64,000 bases of DNA from Roseiarcus sp963835215 (GCA_963835215.1 CAWIES010000002.1:1116001-1180000); one strand, 5' to 3'; shown: positions 34,519-44,704, numbered from the stretch's first letter. Notes: generated by a model not told the origin, from the sequence alone. A program made the numbers and translations.

Positions 34519-36379
34519 ATGGCTGTCAGACTGACAAGGCGCGGCGCGCTCCAAGGTTCGGCGGCGCTCGCCGTCGCCGCGCTGACGCCTTTGCGCAGCT
34601 TCGCCGACGACACGATCGAGACCCACGGCCTGTCGTCGTTTGGCGATCTCGCTCTTGCGCCCGACTTCAAGCATTTCAACTATGTGAACCCTACCGCGCC
34701 GAAGGGCGGCCTGCTGTCGATGCAGATCAGCGCGACTGGCGGCAATCAGAACTTCGACACCTTCGATACGCTCAACATCTATTCGCGCAAGGGCGACGGC
34801 GCCGCCGGCATGTCCGCCTGTTTCGATACGCTGATGACCGGCAACGGCGACGAGCCCGATTCGGTCTATGGTCTGCTCGCGCGCGCCGTGCGCTACACGC
34901 CCGACAGGCTCGAATATCGCTTTCTGCTCCGCCCCGAAGCGCGTTTCTCCGACGGAACGAAATTGACCGCCGCGGATGTCGCGTTCTCGTTCGACATTCT
35001 CAAGACCAAGGGACACCCGATCTATGTTCGCCTGCTCGAAGAGCTGGCAAGCGCGAGTGCGGAATCCGACGACACGGTGGTCCTGCGCTTCGTGCCGACG
35101 CGCAGCCGCGACGCGCATCTGATCGTCTGCCGGGATGCCGATCTTCTCGAAGGCCTATTGGGCGACGCGCGATTTCGAGGCTTCGACGCTGGACGCGCCG
35201 CTGGGGTCGGGCGCCTACAAAGTGGCGCGCTTCGAGACCGGCCGTTACATCGAGTTCGAGCTCGACGCCAATTATTGGGCGAAGGATTTGCCGGTCAATG
35301 TCGGCCAGAACAATTTCGCCAAGATCCGCTTTGAATATTATCGCGAGCGGCAGGTGGCGTTCGAGGCGTTCAAGGCGGGCGCGCTCAATTTTCACGAGGA
35401 ACTGACGGTTCAGTACTGGCTGTCGGGCTACGATTTTCCCGCCGCCAAAGAGGGCCGGGTCAAGAAGGAATCCATTCACAGCGGCGCGCCGGTGGGATCG
35501 CAAGCCTACTACATGAACATGCGCCGCGAACAGTTCACCGACCGGCGTGTGCGCGAGGCGGTGAGCCTCGCATTCGATTTCGAGTGGACCAACAAGAACG
35601 TCAAATACTCGACCACCAAACGCGTCATCTCTTATTTTCAGAACACGGAGATGGAGGCCAAGGGCGCGCCCGGCCCCGAAGAGCTCGCGATCCTTGAGCC
35701 GTTTCGCGGCAAGGTTCCGGACGAGGTTTTCGGCGAGGTCTATGTGCCGCCGGTCTCCGACGGCTCGGGCAGCGATCGCGTTCTGCTCCACAAGGCCAAC
35801 GACCTGCTGCTCGCCGCCGGCTGCAAGCGCGATGGCGGCGTGCTCAAACTGCCGAGCGGCAAGCCGTTCGTCATCGAGTTTCTTGATTTCTCCGATTTCC
35901 TCCAGCCAGTCACCTTTCCCTATTTGCAGAACCTGCAAAAGCTTGGCATCGACGCGCACTCGCGCGTCGTCGATGCGACGCAGTACAAGGCGCGCACCGA
36001 TAGTTTCGATTTCGACGTCACGGTCGCGCGCTTTTCCGGCGAATTGACGCCGGGGTTCGAGTTGTCGCTCTTCTACAGCTCGAAGGCCGCCAATGATCCG
36101 GGCTCGCGCAATCTCGCCGGCATTGCCGATCCCGTCGTCGACGCGCTGATCGGCAAGATCGCCGGCGCAAAATCGCGCGCCGAACTTAATTTCACCTGCC
36201 GCGCGCTTGATCGCGTGCTGCGAGCGGGGCGCTATTGGACGCCGCAGTATTACCGCGACGACATCTGGATCGCCTATTGGGACGCGTTCTCGCGGCCGGA
36301 CGCGCAGCCCAAGCTCGGCACGGGCGCCCCCGACACCTGGTGGTGGGACGAAGACAAGGCGAAAAAAATTGGGCTCTAG
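34519..36379 (+). pseudogene. yejA: Peptide ABC transporter substrate-binding protein YejA-like (one-base frameshift)
   Basis: The protein starts with a Tat-like signal (RLTRRGALQGSAALAVAALT). It has the SBP_bac_5 features of YejA (GLSSFGDLALAPDFKHFNYV, FDTFDTLNIYSRKGDGAAGM). At 35128 an extra T (ATCGTCTGCCGG) breaks the frame; the next frame continues as GMPIFSKAYWATRDFEASTL to the TAG at 36377-36379, ending DTWWWDEDKAKKIGL. Corrected length is 619 residues. YejABEF imports peptides such as microcin C, and a related system in Agrobacterium takes up cell-wall peptides. Confidence 0.9.
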
Positions 36380-36430
36380 CGCGATGACCCGCAAGCCGCT
36401 GCATCGCGCCGACCCGCGAGCCTGACGCCG

Positions 36431-37535
36431 ATGCTCGCTTACATCGCGCGCCGACTTGCTGCTGATGATCCCGACGGTGTTCGGCATCATGCTGGTCTCT
36501 TTCGCCATCGTGCAATTCGTGCCAGGCGGCCCGGTCGAGCGGGCGATCTCCCAGTTGCAGGGCAACGATCAGAGCTCGAGCGCAAATTTTGGCGGCGGCG
36601 GCGGGCAGATCGGGGCCGGGGCGATGGCCCACGCCGGGGGCGACATTTCTTCGCGCTATCGCGGCGCGCAGGGGCTCGACCCGAAATTCATCAAGGAACT
36701 CGAGAAGCAATACGGCTTCGACAAGCCGGCGCCAGAGCGGTTCTGGATTCTTGTGCGCGACTACGCGACGTTCAATCTCGGCAAGAGCTACTATCGCGAC
36801 GCGCCGGTGATCGAGTTGATCAAGGAGAAGCTGCCAGTCTCGATGTCGCTCGGCCTGTGGATGACCTTGATCTCCTACGCGATCTCGATTCCCTTGGGTG
36901 TGCGTAAAGCCGTCAAGGATGGCTCGCGCTTCGACACCTGGACCTCGGCGCTGGTGATCTTCGGCTACGCGATCCCGAGCTTCCTGTTCGCCATCCTGCT
37001 GGTCGTGCTGTTTTGCGGCGGCTCGTTCTGGCAGGTCTTTCCCCTGCGCGGCCTGACCTCGGACAATTTCGCCGACCTCACCTGGCCGCACAAAATTCTC
37101 GACTATCTTTGGCACGTCACGCTGCCGGTCGCCGCACTGGTGCTCGGCTCGTTCGCCACCTCGACGCTGCTGACCAAGAATTCGTTTCTCGACGAGATCA
37201 AGAAGTCCTACGTGCAGACGGCGCGCATGAAGGGCCTGAGCGAGCGGCGGGTGCTGTACGGGCACGTGTTTCGCAACGCAATGCTGATCGTCATCGCGGG
37301 CTTTCCCGGCGCCTTCGTCAGCGCCTTCTTCACCGGCGCGCTACTGATCGAGCAGGTGTTCTCGCTCGATGGGCTCGGCTACCTCTCCTACGATTCGTTG
37401 ATCCAGCGCGACTATCCGGTGGTGCTCGGCAATCTCTATGTCTTCGCCCTGCTCGGCATGGCGGTAAACCTCATCTCCGATCTGACCTACACCTGGGTCG
37501 ATCCGCGCATCGACTTCGAAACGCGCGAGGTGTGA
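36431..37535 (+). CDS. yejB: ABC transporter permease YejB-like (frameshift in codon 9)
   Basis: This inner-membrane permease has the binding-protein-dependent transport domain (VSMSLGLWMTLISYAISIPL) and the EAA loop (SYVQTARMKGLSERRVLYGH, VFRNAMLIVIAGFPG). The natural start is the ATG at 36431 (MLAYIARRL); an extra T at 36456/36457 (GACTTGCTG) pushes the remainder into the next frame, which reads LLMIPTVFGIMLVSFAIVQF. Corrected length is 367 residues. A long glycine-rich periplasmic insert follows the first helix, as is usual for YejB. Confidence 0.9.
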
Positions 37536-37566
37536 TGCGCGCGCCTCACCACGTCTCCTTCCGCGT

Positions 37567-37645
37567 CATGGCCGGGCTTGACCCGGCCATCCATGCTGAA
37601 CGGTCAGAAGGTCGCGCCTGGATGGCCGGGTCAAGCCCGGCCATG
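37567..37645. repeat. REP-like double palindrome between yejB and yejE
   Basis: Two 27-base arms (37567-37593 and 37619-37645) are perfect reverse complements with a 25-base loop. Each arm is itself a hairpin: ATGGCCGGG, 5 bases, CCCGGCCAT. Such paired palindromes are typical of repeated extragenic elements. It sits inside an operon, so the transcript would carry a very stable stem. Confidence 0.85.
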
Positions 37646-37673
37646 TCGGGAGCAGGGGCGGCGGCCGCCGATT

Positions 37674-37700
37674 CCCCCTCCCCCGCAAGGGGGGAGGGGG
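37674..37700. repeat. GC palindrome (CCCCCTCCCCC / GGGGGGAGGGGG type)
   Basis: An 11-bp C/G stem with a GCAA loop, immediately before the yejE start. The same type recurs at 42114 and 42640, so it is a dispersed element. Together with 37567-37645 it fills the yejB-yejE gap. Confidence 0.75.
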
Positions 37701-37704
37701 CATC

Positions 37705-38860
37705 ATGACGCTCGCTCCCCCTCTCCCCGCCGGTCGGCTGCGCCTCAGCCCGATGAACCGGCGCCGGCTCGACAATTTTCGTCGCAACCGGCGCGGCTAT
37801 TGGTCGTTCTGGATTTTCCTCGTGCTGTTCGCGATCTCGCTGGGCGCCGAGTTCGTCGCCAACGATCGGCCGCTGCTCGCCTCCTACAAGGGCGAGCTGC
37901 TGTTCCCGGTGTTGCGTCGACTATCCGGAGGACAAGTTCGGCGGCTTCGAGGCTCATACCGAATATCGCGATCCGACCATCGCCGACGAGATCAACGCGC
38001 ATGGCTGGATGATCTGGCCGCCGATCCGCTTCGCCAATTCGACCACCAAGCTCGATCCGCCGACGCCCTTCCCCTCGCCGCCGACCTGGACGTTGAGCGA
38101 GGCTCAATGCCGCGCCGCGATCCTCGCTCAAGCTCGCGGCGACGCGGCGAAGGTTCCCCCGGGCGGCGGCGGGTGCCGCGATCTCGAGCCCGAATGGCTC
38201 GGCACCGACGCCGATGGCCACGACGTCGTCGCGCGGTTGATCTACGGCTTCCGCATCTCGGCGCTGTTCGGCTTGATTCTGGCCGCCGTCTCCTCGGTGA
38301 TTGGCGTCGCGGCGGGCGCGGTGCAGGGTTATTTCGGCGGCTGGCTCGATCTCGCCATGCAACGCTTCATCGAAATCTGGTCGTCCTTGCCGCAGCTCTA
38401 CATCCTGATCATTCTCTCGGCGATCCTGACGCCAAGTTTCGTCGTGCTGCTGACGATCCTACTGCTGTTTTCGTGGGTCAGCCTCGTGCATCTGGTGCGC
38501 GCCGAATTCCTGCGCGCGCGCAATCTCGAATATGTCACCGCGGCGCGCGCGCTCGGCCTTTCCAACGCCAAGATCATCGTCAAGCACGTGTTGCCCAACG
38601 CGATGGTGGCGACGCTGACCTTCCTGCCGTTCATCGTCAATTCATCGATCGGCGCGCTGACCTCGCTCGACTTCCTCGGCCTTGGCATGCCGCCGGGCTC
38701 GCCCTCGCTCGGCGAGCTTTTGTTGCAAGGCAAGTCGAACCTCTCCGCGCCTTGGCTCGGCCTCTCCGCCTTCGCCGTCGTCGCCCTGATGCTGTCGCTG
38801 CTGATCTTCATCGGCGAAGCGGTGCGCGACGCCTTCGATCCGAGAAAGACCTTCTCGTGA
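37705..38860 (+). pseudogene. yejE: ABC transporter permease YejE-like (one-base frameshift)
   Basis: The N-terminus (RRLDNFRRNRRGYWSFWIFL, then ASYKGELLFPVL) fits YejE. One extra base at 37914-37916 shifts the frame; the protein resumes as VDYPEDKFGGFEAHTEYRDP and continues through the permease domain (LGTDADGHDVVARLIYGFRI, EYVTAARALGLSNAKIIVKH) to TGA at 38858-38860. Corrected length is 384 residues from the ATG at 37705. The first residues come partly from the adjoining GC-rich repeat, so the real start may be the ATG at 37753. The stop overlaps the yejF GTG. Confidence 0.87.
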
Positions 38861-40486
38861 GCGAGCGCCCCGCTGCTCGACGTGCGCGACCTCTCGGTCG
38901 CCTTCCGCCAGGGCGGCGTTGCGCAGACGGTCGTCGACCGCGTCTCGTTCACGCTCGAGCGCGGTCAGGCGCTGGCGCTGGTCGGCGAATCGGGCTCGGG
39001 CAAATCGGTCACCGCGCAGTCGATCGTGCGTCTGCTGCCCTATCCGGCGGCGAGCCACCCGAGCGGCGAAATCCTGTTCAAGGGCCGCGACGTGCTCAAG
39101 ATGAGCGACGCGGAATTGCGGTCCATGCGCGGCGCCGGCGTGACGATGGTGTTCCAGGAGCCGATGACTTCGCTCAATCCGCTGCACACGATCGAGCGGC
39201 AGATCGGCGAGATCATCGCGCTGCATGGCGGGCGCGCCGCTTCGACCCGCCAGCGGGTCGTCGAACTGCTCGAAGAGGTCGGCATTGTTGATCCCACTTC
39301 GCGACTGGGCGCCTATCCGCACCAGCTTTCGGGCGGCCAGCGCCAGCGGGTGATGATCGCGATGGCGCTCGCCAATCGCCCCGATCTGTTCATCGCCGAC
39401 GAACCGACGACCGCGCTCGACGTCACCGTGCAGGCGCAGATCCTCGCACTGTTGAAGGACCTACAAGCCAAGCTGAATATGGCGCTGCTGTTCATCACCC
39501 ACGACCTCGGCATCGTGCGCAAGATCGCGCGCGATGTCGCGGTGATGCAGCGCGGGCGGATCGTCGAAGCCGGCAAGACGGCCGAGGTCTTCGCCAATCC
39601 GCAGCACCCCTACACAAGGATGCTGCTCGCCGCCGAGCCGAAGGGGGCGCCGCCTGCGATCGACACGAGCGCGCGGCCGATCCTCGCCGCCGAGGGCGTG
39701 CGGGTGTGGTTCCCGATCAAGAAGGGTTTTCTGCGCCGCACGGTTGCTCACGTGAAGGCGGTCGACGGCGTGTCGCTGACCGTGCGCGAGGGTCAGACGG
39801 TCGGCGTTGTCGGCGAATCGGGCTCGGGCAAGACGACGCTCGGTCTGGCGATCCTGCGCCTGATCCGCTCGCAGGGAACGATCGCCTATTGCGGGCGCGG
39901 CCTGCAGGGCCTGTCGGTGAAACAGATGCGCCCGTTCAGGCGCGACATGCAGATCGTCTTCCAGGACCCCTACGGGTCGCTGTCGCCGCGTCTTTCGGTG
40001 GCGGAGATCGTCGAGGAGGGGCTGCTCGCCCAAAAAACCAAGCTCAACGCCGCCGAGCGTCGCACGGCGGTGGCGCGGGCGCTCGCCGACACCGGCATCG
40101 ATCCGGCGAGCATGGATCGCTATCCGCACGAATTCTCCGGCGGCCAACGCCAGCGCATCGCCATCGCCCGCGCGATGGCGCTCGATCCGAAATTCGTCGT
40201 GCTCGACGAGCCGACCTCGGCGCTCGACATGTCGGTGCAGGCACAGATCGTCGATCTGCTGCGCGAGCTGCAACTGCGCCGCTCGCTCGGCTATCTTTTC
40301 ATCTCGCACGATCTCAAAGTGGTGCGGGCGCTCGCGAGCGAGATCATCGTCATGCGCAGGGGCGAAGTCGTCGAGAGCGGGCCAGCGCAAGACGTCTTCG
40401 CTGCGCCGCGCAACGAATACACCAAGGCGCTGTTCGCCGCCGCTTTCGCGCTTGAGGCGGAGCCGTCGGACGTCGTCAGCCAGTAG
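38857..40486 (+). CDS. yejF: Duplicated ABC transporter ATPase YejF-like (frameshift near start)
   Basis: Two full ABC ATPase halves lie in one chain. The first has Walker A GESGSGKS and signature LSGGQRQR; the second has GESGSGKT and FSGGQRQR, each with a Walker B aspartate (DEPTTALD, DEPTSALD). An extra C in 38868-38871 separates the start GTG at 38857 (MSERP) from LLDVRDLSVAFRQGG in the next frame; without it the start overlaps yejE as GTGA. Corrected length is 542 residues. The apparent GTG at 38882 would lose the first strand of the fold. Confidence 0.92.
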
Positions 40487-40494
40487 GGGGAGCG

Positions 40495-41715
40495 ATGGGG
40501 CGGGCGATTCTCATCGTCCTCGATTCGGTCGGTTGCGGCGGCGCGGCCGATGCGGCGAGCTATGGCGATGACGGCGCCGACACGCTCGGGCATCTTGCGG
40601 CGGCTTGCGCCGAGGGTCGCGGCGATCGCGCGGGCCTGCGCAGCGGGCCGTTGCGCCTGCCCAATCTCGACGCGCTCGGCCTCGGCCTCGCGATGCGCGC
40701 CTCGACCGGCGCCGCTGCGCCGGGCTTCTCGACCGCGACGCCGCGCGGGCAGTGGGGCTATGGGGTCGAGACCTCGAAGGGCAAGGACACGCCGTCGGGC
40801 CATTGGGAAATCGTCGGCACGCCGGTCGCCTTCGACTGGGGCTATTTTCCGAAAGAGATCCCGACGTTTCCCCAATCGCTGACTTCGGCGCTGATCGCGG
40901 AAGCGAAGCTGCCCGGCATTCTCGCCGACCGCCACGCTTCCGGGACCGCGATCATCGCCGAGCTTGGCGAGGAGCACATGCGAACGGGGAAGCCGATCTG
41001 CTACACCTCGGCCGATTCCGTGTTCCAGATCGCCGCCCATGAACAAGCGTTCGGGCTCGAGCGGCTCTACGAGGTTTGCCGCATCGCGCGACGCCTATGC
41101 GATCCGCTCGCCATCGGCCGAGTGATCGCGCGCCCGTTCGTCGGCGCCAGCGCGACCGATTTTACCCGCACCGCCAATCGCAAGGACCTTTCGATCCCGC
41201 CGTTGCCGGGCAATCTGTTGCAACGCTGCGCCGAGGCGGGCCGTGCGGTGGTCACGGTCGGTAAGATCGGCGACATTTTCGCGCACCGACACACCGGAAA
41301 AGAGCTCAAGGGCCGCAGCAACGACGAGAACCTCGATCTCGCGCTCGCCGCGTTGCGCGCTGCGCCCGGGGGCGGGCTGATCTTCGTCAATCTCGTCGAT
41401 TTCGACAGCGAATACGGCCACCGCCGCGACATCGCCGGCTACGCCGCCTGTCTGGAGGCGTTCGACAAGCGGCTGCCGGAGATCGAAGCCGGCATGCGCG
41501 CCGACGACTTCTGCGTATTGACCGCCGACCACGGCAACGACCCGACCTGGCGCGGCAGCGATCATACCCGCGAGCACGTGCCGATCATTGCTTTTGGCGG
41601 CGGCGCGCCGGCGGGGCCGATCGGCGCGCGTGCGAGCCTCGCCGACATCGGGACGACGATCGCGCGCCGGCTCGGCGTCGCGGCGCCGGCGCATGGCAGG
41701 AGCTGGCTGATATGA
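40495..41715 (+). CDS. deoB: Phosphopentomutase
   Basis: DeoB interconverts ribose-1-phosphate (or deoxyribose-1-phosphate) and the 5-phosphate in nucleoside salvage. The 406-residue product starts MGRAILIVLDSVGCGGAADA, with the alkaline phosphatase-superfamily metal Asp. It has GKDTPSGHWEI (phosphothreonine-type active site), VGKIGDIFAHRHTGKELKG and the C-terminal metal site TADHGNDPTWRGSDHTREHV. It is complete. The gene overlaps the HIT gene by 4 bases. Confidence 0.96.
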   Translation: MGRAILIVLDSVGCGGAADAASYGDDGADTLGHLAAACAEGRGDRAGLRSGPLRLPNLDALGLGLAMRASTGAAAPGFSTATPRGQWGYGVETSKGKDTPSGHWEIVGTPVAFDWGYFPKEIPTFPQSLTSALIAEAKLPGILADRHASGTAIIAELGEEHMRTGKPICYTSADSVFQIAAHEQAFGLERLYEVCRIARRLCDPLAIGRVIARPFVGASATDFTRTANRKDLSIPPLPGNLLQRCAEAGRAVVTVGKIGDIFAHRHTGKELKGRSNDENLDLALAALRAAPGGGLIFVNLVDFDSEYGHRRDIAGYAACLEAFDKRLPEIEAGMRADDFCVLTADHGNDPTWRGSDHTREHVPIIAFGGGAPAGPIGARASLADIGTTIARRLGVAAPAHGRSWLI

Positions 41716-42140
41716 GTTTCGCGCTCGATCCGCGTATCGTCGCCGACACTCTGCCGATTGGCGACATGACACTGTCGCGCCTGCTGCTGATGAACGACGC
41801 GCGCTACCCTTGGCTGCTCCTGGTTCCGCGCCGCGAGGCTTTGCGCGAACTCATCGATCTCGACGCGCCGGCGCGCCTGGCGCTGATCGAAGAGATCGCC
41901 AGCGCTTCAGCGTTCGTGCGCGCTCTGCCGGGCGTCGAAAAGCTCAACGTCGCCGCGCTCGGCAATGTTGTCGCGCAGTTGCACATCCATGTCCTCGGCC
42001 GCACGGTTGGCGATCCTGCGTGGCCGGGTCCGGTGTGGGGCGTCGGCAAGGCGAGGCGATACGAGCACGGCGAAGCCGAGGCGCTGATCGCGCAGGTGCG
42101 CGCCGCGATAATTCCCTCCCCCCTTGCGGGGGAGGGCTAG
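41712..42140 (+). CDS. HIT family protein with a repeat-encoded C-terminus
   Basis: The 142-residue product has a histidine-triad region (NVVAQLHIHVLGRTVGDPAW, then PGPVWGVGKA). The third His of the classical HxHxH is replaced, as in a subfamily of proteobacterial HIT proteins. HIT enzymes hydrolyse nucleotide phosphoramidates or dinucleoside polyphosphates. The last residues (PSPLAGEG) and the stop are read from the GC palindrome that starts at 42114, so that repeat landed at the gene end. Confidence 0.88.
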   Translation: MSFALDPRIVADTLPIGDMTLSRLLLMNDARYPWLLLVPRREALRELIDLDAPARLALIEEIASASAFVRALPGVEKLNVAALGNVVAQLHIHVLGRTVGDPAWPGPVWGVGKARRYEHGEAEALIAQVRAAIIPSPLAGEG

Positions 42141-42148
42141 GGAGGGGG
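42114..42148. repeat. GC palindrome overlapping the HIT gene end
   Basis: CCCTCCCCCC, TTGC, GGGGGAGGG, then CTAGGGAGGGGG. It is the same type as 37674-37700 and 42640-42664. It encodes the last codons and stop of the HIT gene. Confidence 0.75.
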
Positions 42149-42547
42149 TTAGCCGAGCGTGTCCGCTCCGGCTTGCGCGACTTGCTCGTCCTCGGCCGAT
42201 TGTACGCCGGAGACGCCGATCGCGCCGACGCAGTCGTTCTGGTGCATCAGCGGCAAGGCGCCTTGGATGAACAGCCCGGCGGGAAAACCGATAAACGCGG
42301 GCCGCTCTTTGACGCGATCTTCAAAGACCTTGCTCGGCCGCTTGGTCAGGGCCGACGTACGCGCCTTGCCGATCGCGGCTTCGGCGGTGACGAGACCGGC
42401 GCCGTCCATGCGATGGAGACCAAGCAGGAAGCCGCCGTCGTCGACGATCGCGATCGACACCGCCCAGCCGCTGCTCACCGCCTTGGCCTCGCACGCCGCC
42501 ATCATTGTTTTCACGTCAGCGGCGGTAAGGGTCGGCTTGGTGCGCAT
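42149..42547 (-). CDS. GlcG/HbpS family heme-binding-like protein
   Basis: From the ATG at 42547 the 132-residue product (MRTKPTLTAADVKTMMAACE) has the GlcG/HbpS (DUF336) pattern: VSIAIVDDGGFLLGLHRMDG, GKARTSALTKRPSKVFED, and FIQGALPLMHQNDCVGAIGV followed by SGVQSAEDEQVA. Members bind heme or small molecules; the role here is unknown. It is flanked on both sides by GC palindromes. Confidence 0.85.
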   Translation of the reverse strand: MRTKPTLTAADVKTMMAACEAKAVSSGWAVSIAIVDDGGFLLGLHRMDGAGLVTAEAAIGKARTSALTKRPSKVFEDRVKERPAFIGFPAGLFIQGALPLMHQNDCVGAIGVSGVQSAEDEQVAQAGADTLG

Positions 42548-42639
42548 TATGGAGAGTCCTCTCGCTGTGGATGCGCGGCATCGTAGTCGGCGCAAGCGAG
42601 GCGGGCGAGTAAAAAGCGCGAGAGCGCTGCACCGCTATT

Positions 42640-42664
42640 CCCCCTCCCCCTTGCGGGGGAGGGG
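42640..42664. repeat. GC palindrome (CCCCCTCCCCC / GGGGGAGGGG)
   Basis: A 10-bp stem with a TTGC loop in the gap between the GlcG-like and AHSA1-like genes. It is near-identical to 42114-42136. Confidence 0.75.
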
Positions 42665-42683
42665 AAGAGCGCCCTCTGCCCGC

Positions 42684-43613
42684 TCAGCCGATCACTGAAG
42701 CGACCAGCCTGTCGATCAGGAAGTTGGTGCCGCGCTCGCGCGAGCCCTTGTCCTCGTGGCCGTTGAAGAACGCGCCCTGTTCGCTGACCTTGAGGCGCAC
42801 GCCGGCGGGATCGGGCTCGATCTCGATCGTCGCCAGCGAGACCGAAATCTTGAGGCTGTCGAGATGCATCTCATAGGCGTAGACCAGCCGGCGGTCGGCG
42901 ACGACGTCGAAATAGACCGCGTCGAAGCGGCTGGTCATGCCGCTCTTCCAGCGGCCGACGAGAAGCTCGCGTCCGCCCGGCCGCACGTCCATGTTCCGCT
43001 CAAGCAGCGTGTAGCCCTCGCCGCCGGTAAACCAGAGCGCCTTGGCGCCCTTGTCGGTGAAGGCGCGAAACACTTGCGCCGGCGTCGCCTTGAACACGCG
43101 CTCGAGGGTGAAGGCCCCGTGCGCCGCCGCTGCGGCGACAAGCGTGCGCGCGACCTCGCGCTCCAGCTTGTCGAGCGTGGTGCGCCAGCCTTCGTTGGAG
43201 CCTGCGACCGCGAAGCGGAAGGCCTCGTCGTGAATCTGGTAACTTTGGCAGACCGTCATGCGCGTGCTCGCGCCTTCTTCGGCAAAGAGCACCACCGTGT
43301 GGACGGAGAAGCGGGATTTGCCCCCCGTCGTCACCTCGCAATCGAAAGCCAACCGCTCGGGCGGAACGACTTCGGTGAAAGCCCCGCGCGTCCAATGTTC
43401 GACCCCGTCAGGCATTCGCATGCAGACCGCGAAGACGCCGGTGGGACGAAAGTCGATCTCCGCCTCGGGGACATCGACGCCCTCGGGGCTGAACCAGCGC
43501 TTCATATGCGCGGCGGTGCTCCACGCCTTGAATACGGCCTCGCGCGGCGCGGCGAAAAGGCGCGAAACCATCAGCGAATCGGAGCCACGTTTTGCGTCAT
43601 TGGCGAGAGTCAT
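42684..43613 (-). CDS. Double AHSA1/SRPBCC domain protein
   Basis: The 309-residue product contains two AHSA1-type (START-like) domains. The first, at residues 12-160, has RLFAAPREAVFKAWSTAAHM and RWFSPEGVDV; the second, at 165-305, has RVFKATPAQVFRAFTDKGAK and LWFTGGEGY. Such domains bind hydrophobic ligands; single-domain forms are common next to ArsR regulators. Its start overlaps the upstream ArsR gene by 17 bases, so the two form an operon. Confidence 0.85.
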   Translation of the reverse strand: MTLANDAKRGSDSLMVSRLFAAPREAVFKAWSTAAHMKRWFSPEGVDVPEAEIDFRPTGVFAVCMRMPDGVEHWTRGAFTEVVPPERLAFDCEVTTGGKSRFSVHTVVLFAEEGASTRMTVCQSYQIHDEAFRFAVAGSNEGWRTTLDKLEREVARTLVAAAAAHGAFTLERVFKATPAQVFRAFTDKGAKALWFTGGEGYTLLERNMDVRPGGRELLVGRWKSGMTSRFDAVYFDVVADRRLVYAYEMHLDSLKISVSLATIEIEPDPAGVRLKVSEQGAFFNGHEDKGSRERGTNFLIDRLVASVIG

Positions 43614-43968
43614 CGTCGCCTCCCTTGGGTTGCAGTTCGGTCAAATAGGCCTCCAGCCGGTCGAAGCGGCGCTCCCACTCGGCGCGCTGCCCGCTGAGCC
43701 AGGCCTCGGCCCGGCCGAGCGTCGCCGCGTCGATGCGGCAGGTCCTTACCCGCCCGACCTTCTGCGAGCGCACCAGGCGCGCGCCTTCGAGCACGGCGAG
43801 GTGCTGCATGACGGCGGGAAAACTCATCGCTAGCGGCCGCGCCAGCTCGCTGACCGAGGCCGGCCCCTGCGTCAGCCGCGCGACGATGGCGCGCCGCGAG
43901 GGGTCGGCCAGGGCCTGAAACGCCAGATCGAGCGGGCCTGATTGGTTAAGCATGTGCTTTAGTAACAT
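43597..43968 (-). CDS. ArsR family winged-helix regulator
   Basis: The 123-residue product has the helix-turn-helix of ArsR proteins (LAFQALADPSRRAIVARLTQ, then SVSELARPLAMSFPAVMQHL and LVRSQKVGRVRTC). It lacks the metal-binding cysteine pairs of arsenic or cadmium sensors, so it is likely a non-metal member of the type that controls SRPBCC genes. A later in-frame ATG at 43953 is possible. It is transcribed ahead of the AHSA1 gene. Confidence 0.9.
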   Translation of the reverse strand: MLLKHMLNQSGPLDLAFQALADPSRRAIVARLTQGPASVSELARPLAMSFPAVMQHLAVLEGARLVRSQKVGRVRTCRIDAATLGRAEAWLSGQRAEWERRFDRLEAYLTELQPKGGDDDSRQ

Positions 43969-44041
43969 GACAGAATCAGATAAGCAATCGCTTTAGTAAC
44001 AGCGCTTGCGTGGGGTTAGCCGGACCGCGGCGGAGCGCCGC

Positions 44042-44704
44042 TTAGGGGGCTCGGGCGAGCCGCTTATGCAGCCGCACCATCAAAGTGGTGGCGAACAGCG
44101 GGGTCAGCAGGTTGACCAGCGGCACGGCGACAAACAGGGCGATCAACAGTCCATGCACGAAGACGATGCCCGCATGGCGGCTGCGCAAGGCGCGCGCCTC
44201 AGCGGCGGGATGAAAGCGCATCGCCGCCAGCTCGAAATATTCGCGCCCGAGCAGATAGCCGTTGGCGGCGAACCAGGCGAGAACGCCGATCCCTGGCGCG
44301 AGCAGCAGCGCCAGCGAGACGAGGCCGACCAGCAGCGTCAACCCGGCAAAGCGCAGCGAGGCGAGGCTCGCCTCGACCAACGGAGCGGGGCGTCCGGGCG
44401 CGCCGGACGGATCGACCTCGCCTTCGACATGGGCGGCGATCTCGTCAAAGAAGAAACTCGCGACCAGCGAGGTGACCGGCGCGGCGAGGAACACCACGGC
44501 GGCGAACAGGCCGAGACCGATCAGCCAGGCGATCAGCGTCGCCAGCCACGATGTCTGGACATTGACGAAATAGAGCGCCAGCCGGTCGAGCCCGATCCAG
44601 GCGAGCGCGAGCACCGCCGCCGTCAGCGCCAGCGATTTCAGCATCACCTTGCGGAACGGCGGCGAGAGGATGTCGTTCAACGAGTCGAAGGCGTCCTGAA
44701 ACAT
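44042..44704 (-). CDS. EI24/CysZ-like membrane protein
   Basis: The 220-residue protein starts MFQDAFDSLNDILSPPFRKV and has four to five membrane segments with the CysZ/EI24 pattern (LAAPVTSLVASFFFDEIAAH, ANGYLLGREYFELAAMRFHP). In enterobacteria CysZ is a sulfate transporter; the alphaproteobacterial homologues are mostly uncharacterised. It lies downstream of the GT2 gene on the same strand. Confidence 0.85.
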   Translation of the reverse strand: MFQDAFDSLNDILSPPFRKVMLKSLALTAAVLALAWIGLDRLALYFVNVQTSWLATLIAWLIGLGLFAAVVFLAAPVTSLVASFFFDEIAAHVEGEVDPSGAPGRPAPLVEASLASLRFAGLTLLVGLVSLALLLAPGIGVLAWFAANGYLLGREYFELAAMRFHPAAEARALRSRHAGIVFVHGLLIALFVAVPLVNLLTPLFATTLMVRLHKRLARAP

